This document shows positions 20,264-32,700 of a stretch of 50,500 bases of DNA, piece after piece. The stretch comes from Mesostigma viride (Eukaryota > Streptophyta > Mesostigmatophyceae > Mesostigmatales > Mesostigmataceae), in assembly GCA_009746045.1 (NCBI GenBank), contig RPFO01000165.1:3366641-3417140 (forward strand). The letters are read 5' to 3'. Both the position numbers and the translations under genes were made by a program. The notes under the pieces are model-generated. The model was given only the letters and a program-made list of their open reading frames with translations. It was not told the origin of the DNA and searched no databases. Position 1 is the first letter of the stretch. Each line of letters opens with the position of its first letter.

Positions 20264-20779
20264 CTAAAACTCAGAAAAGATGTTGTTGTCCCCCGTGTAC
20301 TCGTCCAGCGAGGGGGGTGACCCGGCCTGCGCGGTCGACATCACGTCCTTGTAATGCGACAGCATCTCCTTGGTGTGTGCGGGGACCTCCATCTCCCGCG
20401 CCGTGAGCGCGTCCCAGTCAAACCCGTTGAACCAAGGGTGGGACTTCACGTCCATGGCGCCGTTGCCCACATACCCCAGGCGCGACGTGGGGGGGGCGCA
20501 CAGCTCGGAGACAATCTCCACCTCCCCCCGGCTGAACGTCTTGGGGAACTCGATCGCTGTCGTGCTGATGTCGCGCAGCAGGTCGAGCGGGCTGGCCAGG
20601 TTGCCCCCAAAGGGGAACCGCCCGTGCAGCATCGTGTAGATGAGCACGCCCAGCGCGTACCAGTCGGCGGCGATGTCGTGCCCCTGGCCCGCGATCATCT
20701 CGGGGGGCATCAGCTCAGGCTGGCCGCACACCGTGTACGTGCGCCCGGTCAGGTACTTGCAGAAGCGGAGGTCCGACAC
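20264..20779 (-). CDS. Exon 12: kinase-like C-lobe and C-terminus
   Basis: Acceptor CCCCAG, stop TAG at 20264-20266. Encodes SDLRFCKYL, a PPEM segment where APE is expected, [29 protein letters not shown] and an AGC-type tail ending NNIFSEF. Confidence 0.9.
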   Translation of the reverse strand: MSDLRFCKYLTGRTYTVCGQPELMPPEMIAGQGHDIAADWYALGVLIYTMLHGRFPFGGNLASPLDLLRDISTTAIEFPKTFSRGEVEIVSELCAPPTSRLGYVGNGAMDVKSHPWFNGFDWDALTAREMEVPAHTKEMLSHYKDVMSTAQAGSPPSLDEYTGDNNIFSEF

Positions 20780-23700
20780 CTGGGGGTGAGGGGGGTGAGG
20801 GGAGGGGGGCGCATGCACCCGGGGTGAGAGGGGTGAGGGGGTGGGTCAGGGCAAGGAGGGGGCTAATCGAAGCGAGGGGGGCAGGGACATGGTGGGAAAA
20901 GCCATAGACAACAGGACGAGATGGTCGTGGCAGAAACCTCGGCGCGATAGAAGGGGCATGGGAGGACTACGAGACACATGAGTCATAGATAAGAGACATA
21001 GGACTAAGAGAGACACAAGACTCATAGATAAGATACACAGGAGTCAAAGATAAAAGACACACAGGACTAGACAGACACAGGAGTCATAGATAAGAGACGG
21101 AGGACTAAGAGACAGAAGAGTCATAGATAAAGAGACATAGTCAAAGATAAAAGACACAGGACTAAGACAGACACAGGAGTCATACATAGGTGCTGAAGCT
21201 AAGGTCCATTGGAGTGCCTTCCTACCAGAGAAACAAGTATATTCCAATAAGTGTGTGCAGGCTTTAACCGTTGAGCCTAGCCACACCCTCAAAATCTTTG
21301 TACGAGTCGTTGTAAACTTGGGCCAGTTCACCATACTGGGGCCCAGCACATGGCCCCCTCAGTCCAATCTTGTCCTCAACAGCATCGAGGGTGGGTGGGT
21401 GGGAGCTGCAAAAAGGCCTCCCTGCGTTCACCACACCACAAGTATGGTGTGAAAATGAATAACAAAGCAACTGTCTCGAGGCGCCGCGCCCCCCTCAAAA
21501 GGGCGGGCACGGTTAACAGTAGGCACTAGTACCGGCGCAACGCCGGTCCCCTTCTACTCTAGTCCTATGTATAACAAGCACCTCACATGGTGTAGGTGAC
21601 GTACAGGAGAGCTACACTACAGGCGGCAGACCGGCCCCCTTTCAGCCCGCCACAACATAACTATAAAATGAGCAGATAGCTCAGAAAATGCGCCACCACG
21701 GGCACGAGCCTCGTAGGAGCACATTGCAAGTTGAGTACCCATGCATGCACGTGTGAGACTAATGAATGTGTGCCCTTGTAGAGCCTCCGGTTTAAGCACG
21801 GTACCACAAGGGCATCACCACCATGAACTAATTAATTTATAATCATGTGAACTGCGACTTGTGGGTACTAATAAAGGAACCTTCGACCCCTATACATCAG
21901 CACCATAGCGGGCGAGCAGTGACAATTTGTACCTGTCACCAACCACCACCATTAATCTATTCCTTGTTTGTTTTAGGAAAGCCACACATACCTGTAGCCC
22001 CCATTCACCTACGAGAGGAAGAGTCACCCCAAAAGCACCGCGAGCAGCAGCCACTGTTACCTGCAGCTACCATCCATTCCTTCATCCATTCAAATTTGAG
22101 GCTGCTTACTGCAGCCACCCCTTGCTGTCACCACTATTCATCCATTCATTCCTATAATCAGGGCAGGGCACTCCTATCTAGAGCCACCCATCGCCGACAC
22201 CATCTTCGCCATTTCATTTAGCTTCATTGATCCATTCGATCCTTCAATCAAGGGAAGGCACTCATAGCTGCAGCCATGGCCATTCGTTCATCGATCCATT
22301 TATTCATGCAAGCGGCTCATACCTGAAGGCACCACCATTCATCCATCTGTTCATTCACACAACAGGCTCCTACCTGCAGCCACCCCTCGTTGTCGATCAT
22401 GAGCGAGCAGGGGGACATGCCCCGGAACACAATGTGGGCCTGCGGGGGGTGAAACAGGGTAAGGGGTCAAAACAGGGTGGGGGTGGGGGGGTGGGCGGCA
22501 GCCAGCATGAAAGTGAGACAAGTCGGCGCAGGCCTGGGAAGGTGGTGCCACCAGAACTGAAGTAGGTAATGTGGAGCCAGGGTAGAGCAGAAATGTTCAT
22601 TACTAAATGCTGGGGAGAGCCTGTGTGCACCAAAATGACAAGCCAAGCCACCCTATCTGAAAAGCTGCCATTGGCTGTCTCAATCGGCTCCATACAAGAC
22701 ACAAGTCCAAGGCTCCATTGGTGAGCACATTGGCTCCGTACAAAACAGAAAACCAAGGAAACAGGAAGGAAAGAAGCGAAAAGGAACGCGGCCACTCACA
22801 TCGCGCCGCGTCTCCTGAACAAAAGAATGTGTAATGTCTCCTACTACGATTCCTGTAATGTCCCCAAAACAAAAGCATTCCTGTAATTTCTCCTACTATG
22901 CATTTAATAAAATAAATGAACATGCCACCCAGCATCCTGCTGCGGCCCCAGACAGGACAATCACTACCATACTTACTACGGTGATGCGCCACCCACATTG
23001 TGCAGCCTCTCCAGACACGACAAATCGCTGTAAAATCGACAAGGAGGCCCCCATTCCAGAAAATCCAAGAGAAAAAAGGCAGCAGCCACCCACATCATGC
23101 AGCGTCTCGAGCACGAGAACGAGGCTCGCCGCGTAGAACCGCGCGCAGTCCTCGCCCATCGGGCGAGTTCCGACCGCCAGCACGTCCGTCATGCTGCCCA
23201 CGAACGGGACGGGCGTCGCCAGCAGCAGCGAGAGCGACGCGTCCTCCTGCTTCTTGGCCACCAGGGGCGGAAGGAACACCGAGGGAGGCGTCTCTGCACG
23301 GATGCGCTGCTCGACCGCGAGGGATTCCATCACCCGCCACACAGTTCCCGAGCGCGCGATGTCCGCCTTTCGGTAGACCTTCTCGGCAAACGACTTGACG
23401 CCTGGGGGGGGGGGGGGTTGGGGTGCATGTGTATGGAGCAGATAGTCCATGACAAAGCATGATGGTTCATGAGTTGGTATGATTGCCAAGGAGGAATGAC
23501 TTGACACTAGAATGACTTGCCTTGACACCAGGGGGGGATATGAGCGTGTGAAAGCAGGGAGGTGGTAGTGGGATGAAGAAATGGGGTCTGGGGGTGGAGG
23601 AGTTAAGAGGGCTGCTAGGAGATGAGGGCTGCTAGGAGATAGAAAGGGGGGTAGCTATGAGGGAACTGGATTCCTAGAAGTATAAGAAAAGAGGTCGCGA

Positions 23701-26700
23701 CGATGAAGGGGTCATGAAGGAGTCGCCATGTTCATTCCTATGAGAGAGTTATGAGGAGATAGAGAGGGGTTTACTACTATCAAGGGGTCGCAGCGTGTTA
23801 CGAGACAGGAGCTTTAATACATAGCACTCACCTTCGCCCGGCACGCGCCCAGTGACGTGGCTGATGCTGCAGATGCTGCTCGAGTACACGGTGGCCTTGT
23901 AGGTCTGGCGCACGCAGGGGGGGGGGGCGCGCGGGTGCACGGCAAGCCGGAGTTAAGAGAACAGTGTAAGGAAAATAAACAGAAGTGAAGAAGAGCATCG
24001 AAAGAGCAGAATTAATGCGTGACAAGGAACCTAAAAAGGAAGGAACAAAAACAGGAGTTAACAAGAGCGTAGAGAGAACACAAATAATGCGTGCAAGGGA
24101 ACGTATGAAAGCATCACCGCGGGCCACAGGGCAGCGCGGGGCACCAAGGGGCAGCGATGTTTGCAGGCACAAAGGCTATCAAGAAGATTGTTTGCTGCCA
24201 CAAAGAATCTCAAGAGGAAAAACGACGGCCATTTAAGAATGTGGCAAGTTTGAACGGCCTTACAGGAGATGGTAGGCAGGTGATGGACAAAGGCTGACAG
24301 TGCAATGCTAGCGAAACGAAACCATCTATTCTCAATAAATCGATCTTCATAATAATGTTGCCACTCTGTTTTCCCACTGCACCCTTCCCATTGCTTGGTA
24401 AAACAAAGGCAGATTTCTTTAAAATGAATGATGAGCTTAATAAGATCCATTACTACAATAAACAAAGAACGTACCAGGTCGGTGGGGTACGCTTGCAGGG
24501 CAGCCTTTGTGGTGGGGATTCTCCGTCCCTCCTTGTACCTGTTATGCCCCAGAAAAACAAAACCACACAAAAAAAGACATGCATACGTCATGCACATGTC
24601 ATGTGCATGCCAATATTACATATATTGTCAATGATTCGCGCCCAGGTGTGACCTCATACATATATAGGTTGTGGTATATATATAGGTTGTGACATATTAC
24701 TCACGCACATGAGTGCAAATGCTGACTATACGTGTGTGCTTCGGAGGCGGAGCCCGCCCACTACTTCCCCCCAGTGGGGATTTTTTCTCTGGGGATTCTT
24801 TCCTTGGCAGATAACTATGAGTACCGGGGAGGCCCTGCAACGAGCTGTGTCAGCTCTCCCGGGCCTACACTTGAAGGCATAGGCGGGAGTCCGGTCTACC
24901 ATCGTAGACCGGGTCTCATAGATCACCTCTGAATTTTAATTTGAGTAGCGCAATCGACAGATCTCCGCAAGAGGATCCTGGATCATACCTTCGATTCCGG
25001 AAAGTCCGTTTTCAGTTGAGCGATTGTAGGCCTACAAGACAGGCGAAAATGGCTGTGTGCTGGCCCCTTAGCATCAGATGGGCCCGAGTCAAGACAGTCC
25101 AAGTAGGACATTTGGGGTCCAATCTAAAGTTTAAGTAGCGCAATCGACAGATCTCGATGAGGGCACTCATCTCAGAATCTCATCTCAGAATCTGAACTTC
25201 ACATGCCAGGAATTGTCAATATTTGGACCGCAGGGGTAAAAATCCGATGCACCCAAAGCCAAAAGTTAACTAATTCGCCAACCCTTTCACTTGGCCAAAT
25301 ATCGCATTCAAGTTACCGTTATTTTCACTCGGTTGCTAGTGAAGGTACTCAGGAGTCAGGATATGTCAATAACAGAGATTTCTAGCATGTGCCGATGGAC
25401 TAGCAGTTGCTGTGGACAACAGCGTAGACAATGCACACAACTACATGGTGAGTGATAAGACAAGTTATTACAAAGAAAAAAAGGCCCTATTGACAGCTCA
25501 GCTACGGATCGTCCCCTTGCACACGGCGTGCTACATCCAGAGACTGGACCGCCAAAACCAAAAGAAGCTGGGCCAACTCGGGATCATGCGACCCATATGC
25601 AACGCATGAGTGAAAGTGGGCACATATTTCTATTATAGAGTTGAATACTGTATTGATGTGTTTACTGGATACTGAAATGACACCCGACGGTCAGTAATCA
25701 ACACTCAGCCGCCCATGAGCCACACCCAACAAAACTCCATGCACGGCACCCAACAACCGCCCTTGCATGACACCCAACAAAACTCCATGCACGGCACCCA
25801 GCAACCGCCCCACAGCAACCCACCCACACAGGCATGACGCCTGGCAGTCGATGAGCGACCCCAAACTGTCCATGGCAACCAACTCAAACTGTGTGACACC
25901 CAACAGCACACGCCGTCCACCCAAACACCCACCGCGGGTGGTTTGCCAGGATGTCGGAGAGTGGGCCCAGCGCGCCCTCAAACGCGGTCCGTGTCGTCTG
26001 GAGCACCACCGCCGCCTCCTTGCCGTCGACCCGCATCTCGACATCCTCCTGCACGCCCAGGAGGCCGCGCTCGCCGTAGCACTCCCAGGAACCAAGCACA
26101 GACGTGAACGGCACCTTGGGGTTGTCGTCGGAGCTGCTGCCCTTGTGCACACACGCGACCGCACCCTGCAGCACAACAATAAAGAGGCTGTCGGCGGCGC
26201 TAGAGCTGAGCACCTGGTCGCGAGCGTACGTGGCCTCCTGGAGGAGGCCCTGCAGATAGCCAGCCAGCACGGTGCATGAGAGACACGATTCAGATGAGGT
26301 CAGGTTGCACATAATTAAGAGCACACATAAATAAGTTCCTATACGTGGCCTCAGCGGAGAAGACCCTGCAGGACAGGGGGGAAGAAGGGAGGGGAGGGGA
26401 GGGGAGGGGAGGGGAGGGGAGGGGAGGGGAGGGGAGGGGAGGGGAGGGGAGGGGAGGGGAGGGGAGGGAGGGGAGGGGAGGGGAGGGAGGGGAGGGGAGG
26501 GGAGGGGAGGGAGGGGAGGGGAGGGGAGGGAGGGGAGGGGAGGGAGGGAGGGAGGGGAGGGGAGGGAGGGGAGGGAGGGGAGGGAGGGGAGGGGAGGGGA
26601 GGGGAGGGGAGGGGAGGGGAGGGGAGGGAGGGGAGGGGAGGGGAGGGGAGGGGAGGGGAGGGGAGGGGAGGGGAGGGGAGGGGAGGGGAGGGGAGGGGAG

Positions 26701-29700
26701 AGACAGTGGCGTGCTGCGCACGGGCACACACACGAACATGCCTGCGTGTGCGTGTTGGGAGGCGGGGGGGAAAGGCAGGCATTGGCATAGGCATGGGCTA
26801 GCATCGGCGGGCGGTCACTCACCACGAGCGTGTTCAGCTGGTGCACAGTGAGCGCCTGCAAGGGCTCCACCGCCCGCAGCGCCGCGCACAGCTTGCCGTA
26901 ACGGGCAGTGGCGGCGCCGTCGCCGAGGGGGGACAGCCCGCCCTTGAAGGAGGCACGGTCCATCGCCCACAGGATGCCCTCGCCCTTGGCGCGCACAGTG
27001 CACTCGCGCTGGCACAGGTATCTGGCGGAGGACAACAGCGCACGCAGAAGGGCGCAGGTAGCAGGCAGAAGGCAGAAGGCGGAGTGCGGAGTGTGGAAGA
27101 GGGCGGAAGAGGGTGGCGGAAGGCGAAAGGCGGAACGCGGAAGGCGGCGGCAGCGGGCAGGGGGCAGGGGGCAGGGAGCAGGGGGCAGGGGGCAGGGGGC
27201 AGGGGGCGGGGGGCAGGCGGCAGGCGGCAGGCGGCAGGCGGCAGGCGGCAGGCGGCAGGCGGCAGGCGGCAGGCGGCAGGCGGCAGGCGGCAGGCGGCAG
27301 GCGGCAGGCGGCAGGCGGCAGGCGGCAGGCGGCAGGCGGCAGGCGGCAGGCGGCAGGCGGCAGGCGGCAGGCGGCAGGCAGCAGGCAGCAGGCAGCAGGC
27401 AGCAGGCAGCAGGCAGCAGGCAGCAGGCAGCAGGCAGCAGGGAGCAGGGAGCAGGGAGCAGGGAGCAGGGAGCAGGGAGCAGGGAGCAGGGAGCAGGGAG
27501 CAGGGAGCAGGGAGCAGGGAGCAGGGAGCAGGGAGCAGGGAGCAGGGAGCAGGGAGCAGGGAGCAGGGAGCAGGCAGCCAAGGAGGGCGGCGCAGGAAGA
27601 GAGAGAAACATAAGAAATAGGGAATATGGATGCAGGCAGCGGACGAGGGCAGCGCAGTTAGAGAAAAAAAATTACCAACAGGGAAGATAGACGCAGGCAG
27701 ACAGGCAGCGCAGGCACAGATCCACGCATGTGGACACAAAGCCAACAGAGATGCAACACAGGGCCGAGCAGACATCCCACGTGTCGGCCGTCAGATAGGA
27801 GGCGGTCAGATGAAGCAGACGGCAGAACAAGGCGGGGAAAAAAAAAAGACGTCAAAACTATACAGAGAGTGGTGGTAGCAGAGCACGCATCATACGATGA
27901 TGATGGGAAACTGGGAGGCCTCGCAGGAGCTTAACTCTTCATGGTCACCATCGGATGCTAGCATTAGAATGCTAGCATGGATTGACCATGACACGATCGA
28001 AACGGGTAGTCCTCACAAGGTTGTACTGCATCATTGGGATACCCCACTTACAGGGAACATACTCATGTTATGAAAGAAGTTCGCACATAATAACTTGCAT
28101 ATTTCCCCCCGCACAATAACCACCCATTACCACCCACTACCACCCACTACCACCCACTACCACCCACTACCACCCACTACCACCCACTACCCCCCGCTAC
28201 CACCCGCTACCACCCGCTACCACCCACTACCCCCCGCTACCCCCCGCTACCCCCCGCTACCCCCCGCTACCACCCACTACCACCCACTACCACCCACTAC
28301 CACCCACTACCACCCACTACCACCCACTACCACCCACTACCACCCACTACCACCCACTACCACCCACTACCACCCACTACCACCCACTACCACCTACTAC
28401 CACCCACTACCACCCACTACCACCCACTACCACCCACCACCACCCACCACCACCCTGGCAACAAGATTCTTATCCTAAACTACGCGTGTCCATGCCCCTA
28501 ACCTACCCTTGACAGCAGAAGAAAAAAGGGCCTCGCTGACGACAAGAACGAGGGGCTTTGAACACTTCAAAGGAGCATCACTGCAAAGACACACCACCGG
28601 GCCAGCAGCGACAGACGCAAGGCGCATCCTAAACCACCACCAACAAGAACGGGAAGGGTGGGCCTCGAGCAAAGACACACAACCAGGCCAGCGAGCGTGG
28701 CGTACAGCAGTGACACACACGAGGTGCACAATCAACCACCAAAAAGGGAACGAGAACCATGGGGTTGAACGGAGAGACCCCAACAAGGAGTCTCATGCAG
28801 CCTAGGCAAGGGCCGAAAGGGCCAGCGGGCGTGACGTACAGCAGCGACAGCTCGCCGAAGCAGGGCAGCCGCCCCTCCTTGGGAAGCTTGCCGATCCATT
28901 TCCCGTGGCCCTGGTCGTCGCCGCCCTGCTTAGTGTACATGTCAAAGCTGCCCTCCTCGATGATGTACATGTGGCTCGCGTCCTCGCCCTGCCAGGTGGC
29001 GCAGACAGGAATAACGGGAACGACGAAAGTAGCCTTTCATTAGCACATGAAATACAGAGTATAGCAGCGCATATTCTCGCCCTGCCAGGGGCCACAAAGA
29101 AGAAAAACAAAGCTAGCCATTGCAAGCACGCGCACTACCAAAAGAGGGTGGCTCACCTCCTGCCACCACCCCACCGTGCCAGCAACCATGGCCACACGTT
29201 TTGGCGGAAAAAAAAACTTTAAGTTCTCATAGACCCTACCGCGTCAGCACACACAACTAGCCCATCGTGCTGAGGATCCAAATCCAACTAACTTTTGTAG
29301 AAAGTTCAACAAATAATGTAGAAATAAAAGAGAGGGGAAGCTAATTAGTAATCAAGTAGACTGCGTTACGCGGAGCTAGCCAGGAGGGGAGCTAGCCAGG
29401 AATGTGGCTGTGGGTCCATGGGATGCTCCCTCCCATTCGCAATGGTGATGTAGGTAGAATTTTCAGGGAATTGCGCTCATCCTGGTTGAGGTATCACCTC
29501 CCCCTCCTCCTAAGGGTGGGGCAGATTGCCAAGAATTCTTTTGAACCCCCAGGCACATCTGACCACTTCCCAGTTTCTTTGTTACGTCGCTATCAATTCT
29601 CATACTTCTCTCAGGGTTTGAGTGCCACATGTCCCCGTTACCTGTCCCATCGAAACAAACACCTGGCTGCTCCACGCGGCTCCTTGTCAAAATTAGCTAC

Positions 29701-32700
29701 AGTAATGCGCTCATCTCACGCGCCGCAAGCTCCCCTATCTCCATCGTACCAATGCAATCCACTCCATCCCAATCCGATAATCAATTACTGTAGTATAAGC
29801 ATCAGCAGGCCCATTTAAACGCATCAGCAGGTCCATTTATACGCATCAGCAGGCCTATCTATAAGCATCAGCAGGCCCATTCATAAGCATCAGCAGGCCC
29901 ATTTATAACCATCAGCACGGCCATTCATAGGCACCAGCAGGCCCATTTATTAGCATCAGCAGGCCCATTCATAAGCACCAGCAGGCCCATTTATAAGCAT
30001 CAGGAGGACCATTTGTAATCGCCAGCGGGCCCTTGAGCTCACCTCGCGCCCTGCGACATCCCCCGGATACAAAATGGATGCGCTCCATCCCCATATAATA
30101 CCCGTGGGACAAAGACGACTCATTCTAAGGGCTTGGCTCATCATGATAGAGATGATGCCGCGCTCACCTCGCGCACCACTACCTCCCCCGGCTCCACGTA
30201 GATGCGCTCCATCCCGTTAAAAACGAGCTCCCGCTGCCGCGCGTCCAGCGCCGCAAACAGGAAATGCTTCTCCATGGCCGCCACCACCTGGGCCTGTGGG
30301 CGGCAGAAACCGATAAGATCATATTAAAAATAGAGCAGGTATAGGATGGAAGAAGAATAGAAGAATAGAATACCACGTCAGGCAATAAACGAATAAACAC
30401 GGTATCAGCAGATGACCTGCGTCAGGGTTGGATTGTGAAAATGAAGCATCAACATTTGGCATACAGGGAGACGGCCAATCCATACCATCCATATTAAATG
30501 ATCACATTAACGATGGTCGCAAACTGCCTTCTCGTGCCGAGTAGCATAAGAGGCAGAGAGGTCTCCCTCTAGACTCCTAAAGCTTCCCGTCGCTTCCAAG
30601 GCCAGCCCTCGAACAGAGCTGCATGCACGAGATGATCAGAACCAAGCTTTACCTAGGTGACTGCCTGCTAGCTGGTAAGGGTCACCGTAGTACCCCATGG
30701 CGAACAGCAACGAGACTGCTACGGCACGGGGAAAGTACCCATCGGCACGCACGAATCTGACGCAGGCATTCGACTTTCCTCTTGACGCCTCTCTCAACTT
30801 CCCTCTACATCTTCACCATACTAAACCATGGCAGCCCCGCGCGTGATGCAAACCCCAAGAACACACCCCGTGCATCACATATGCGTTCCCCCCCCCCACC
30901 ACCCCCACCCGACCCCCCCAGGGCCCCTCCACTTAATTTCCCCCTCCACACGCAATACGCATCTTCACCCCCTCCTCCCGCCCCCACGCACATATTTCTC
31001 CTCGGGCTTGGGCTTGTGCACCGGGAAGCGCGCCTCCTCCGGCTCGCCCTCCCACGGCTCGATCGGGCGGCGGATGACGTTGGACACCTTGGACGACATG
31101 TCCTTGGGGTCCTTGGGCGTGACCACGTCGGCCACGCTCAGCGAGCGCTCCAGCCGGCTGGAGCCGCTGCGCATCATCGAGGGGCTGGGAGACTGGAGGG
31201 GGGGAGTGTGTGTGTGACGTGGGTGGGGTGGGGTGGGGTGGGGAGGGAGGGGGAACATCAGTAACCTGTACGTAAGTACGGACATGCATGTCATGTGCAA
31301 AGGCATGCTACGGAGTTCTATGCTATCTCACTATAAAATAATTACACAAGGGGGGGGGCATCGGTACTATGCTATCTCATGATCAAATAATAACACAAGG
31401 GGGTGGGCATTGGTTCCCCGTGGTATGGGCAGTGAGCGATGGGCGACGGGGATGCGACCATGCTACATTGGATGTTGGCAGGGAGGCAGGAAAATAATTT
31501 ATCGAATAATTAGTTATGTAGTAATAGGAAAGGCCACACATTCTTATCTAGTAATGAATAAGTATGGAAAAATAGGAGCGACGTTTGGGTGGTGCAGTCA
31601 CTCACCACGCTGTCTTCTCTATTAAGCAATAAGTTTGGAAACATAGGAGCGAAATTTGGGTGGTGCGGTCACTCACCATGCCGTCGCTGGCATTGGCCAT
31701 GCCCTCCTCTGGGTAGTCTACAAAGCACACGATGACGGTGATGTCATCGGTGCGTGTCTCGTATTGCAGCCACTGGCGGTAGGACTCGGCCACCAGGTGC
31801 GCGCACGCAGAGAACGGGTCCGAGAAACGCGCCACCTGGAAAGTTGGTTGGGTGGGTGGGTTTTAGTGTTCGCGTTGGTGGTTGTAGTTGTCGTGGTCAG
31901 GGTCGTGGTTGTGGTTGTGGTTGTGGTGTTGGTGGTTGTGGTTGTGGTTGTGGTTGTGGTGGTTTTGCCGTTGTTGGTGTGAGTGTTTGCGTTGGTGATG
32001 TTCAATAAGCGAAGGAAGGTTAAGAGGCAGGTAGAGGGGAGGATGTGGTGGTAAAGGGAGTGTGGAGGAGAAGGGAAGATAATTAGGGTGGGGTGGGGTG
32101 GGGTGGGTGGGGTGAAGCGAAATGTGCGAGAGGAGAAGGGGCATGGTTGGATTCAAATAAGAGGGGGGGGGGGGGAGCATACATGAGAACTAAACGTCTC
32201 ATCCGCCGGTCCTTATTTCGTCGGTCGTGGGACATGGACAGCTCTACGAGCCAAGCTGGAGCACCGGAATAGAAAGACAGGCCAGGGGGGCAGAACACAA
32301 GGGTGGAAAGAAAGGCGGAGCACAAGGGCGGCTGCCAGTTGGTGACCAGGCGGTCCCATAGATAGGGGAAGGGAAGGAAGCGGGTGGAGAGAGAGGGTGG
32401 TGAGAGTGTGATGGGGCCGAAAACGTGGTTCGTGACTGCGTACTAGAAGTGATTTGGTCCACTAGCCACCGGAATGGCAACGGCCAATGAGGTTGATTCA
32501 CAACCCACACGCTTAATGGGGGCGCGGGGGGGGGGGGGGGAGAGGAAAGAGCCCTTTACCAGAGCGACTACAGTGATAATACAAGGATAGTGATAAGATT
32601 AAGGACAACAAACAGCAATGATGACACGGCCACAATGTTGACATTACACTAACAACATCGATATCAGCATCCACAGCCATCGATGAGGCAAATGGAGGAG

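Noticed and set aside
24892-24911. GGTCTACCATCGTAGACC hairpin as a terminator
   Set aside because: Eukaryotic intron; a single 8-bp stem has no clear role.
24600-25700. Extra exons of the kinase-like gene in this stretch
   Set aside because: No frame with family similarity and splice sites; exon phases already close without one.
26345-26851. Long open frames of Gly/Glu/Arg or Pro/Leu/Ser through the GGGGA tract on both strands
   Set aside because: A stop-free pentamer repeat keeps all frames open; composition is repeat-driven and the tract lies inside an intron.
26841-27775. Several 150-300 residue frames (GRRQAAG or PAACRLP repeats)
   Set aside because: 21-base periodicity of the 7-mer array produces the repeats; only 27021-26823 within this span is a real exon, in another context.
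28121-28455. Possible CRISPR-like array
   Set aside because: No unique spacers; units are contiguous 10-mers, and the setting is a eukaryotic intron.
28095-28478. 127-residue His/Pro/Thr-rich frame
   Set aside because: Translation of the 10-bp CACCCACTAC array in intron 5.
29799-30040. 22-bp units considered as a CRISPR or regulatory array
   Set aside because: Contiguous degenerate tandem repeat without spacers.
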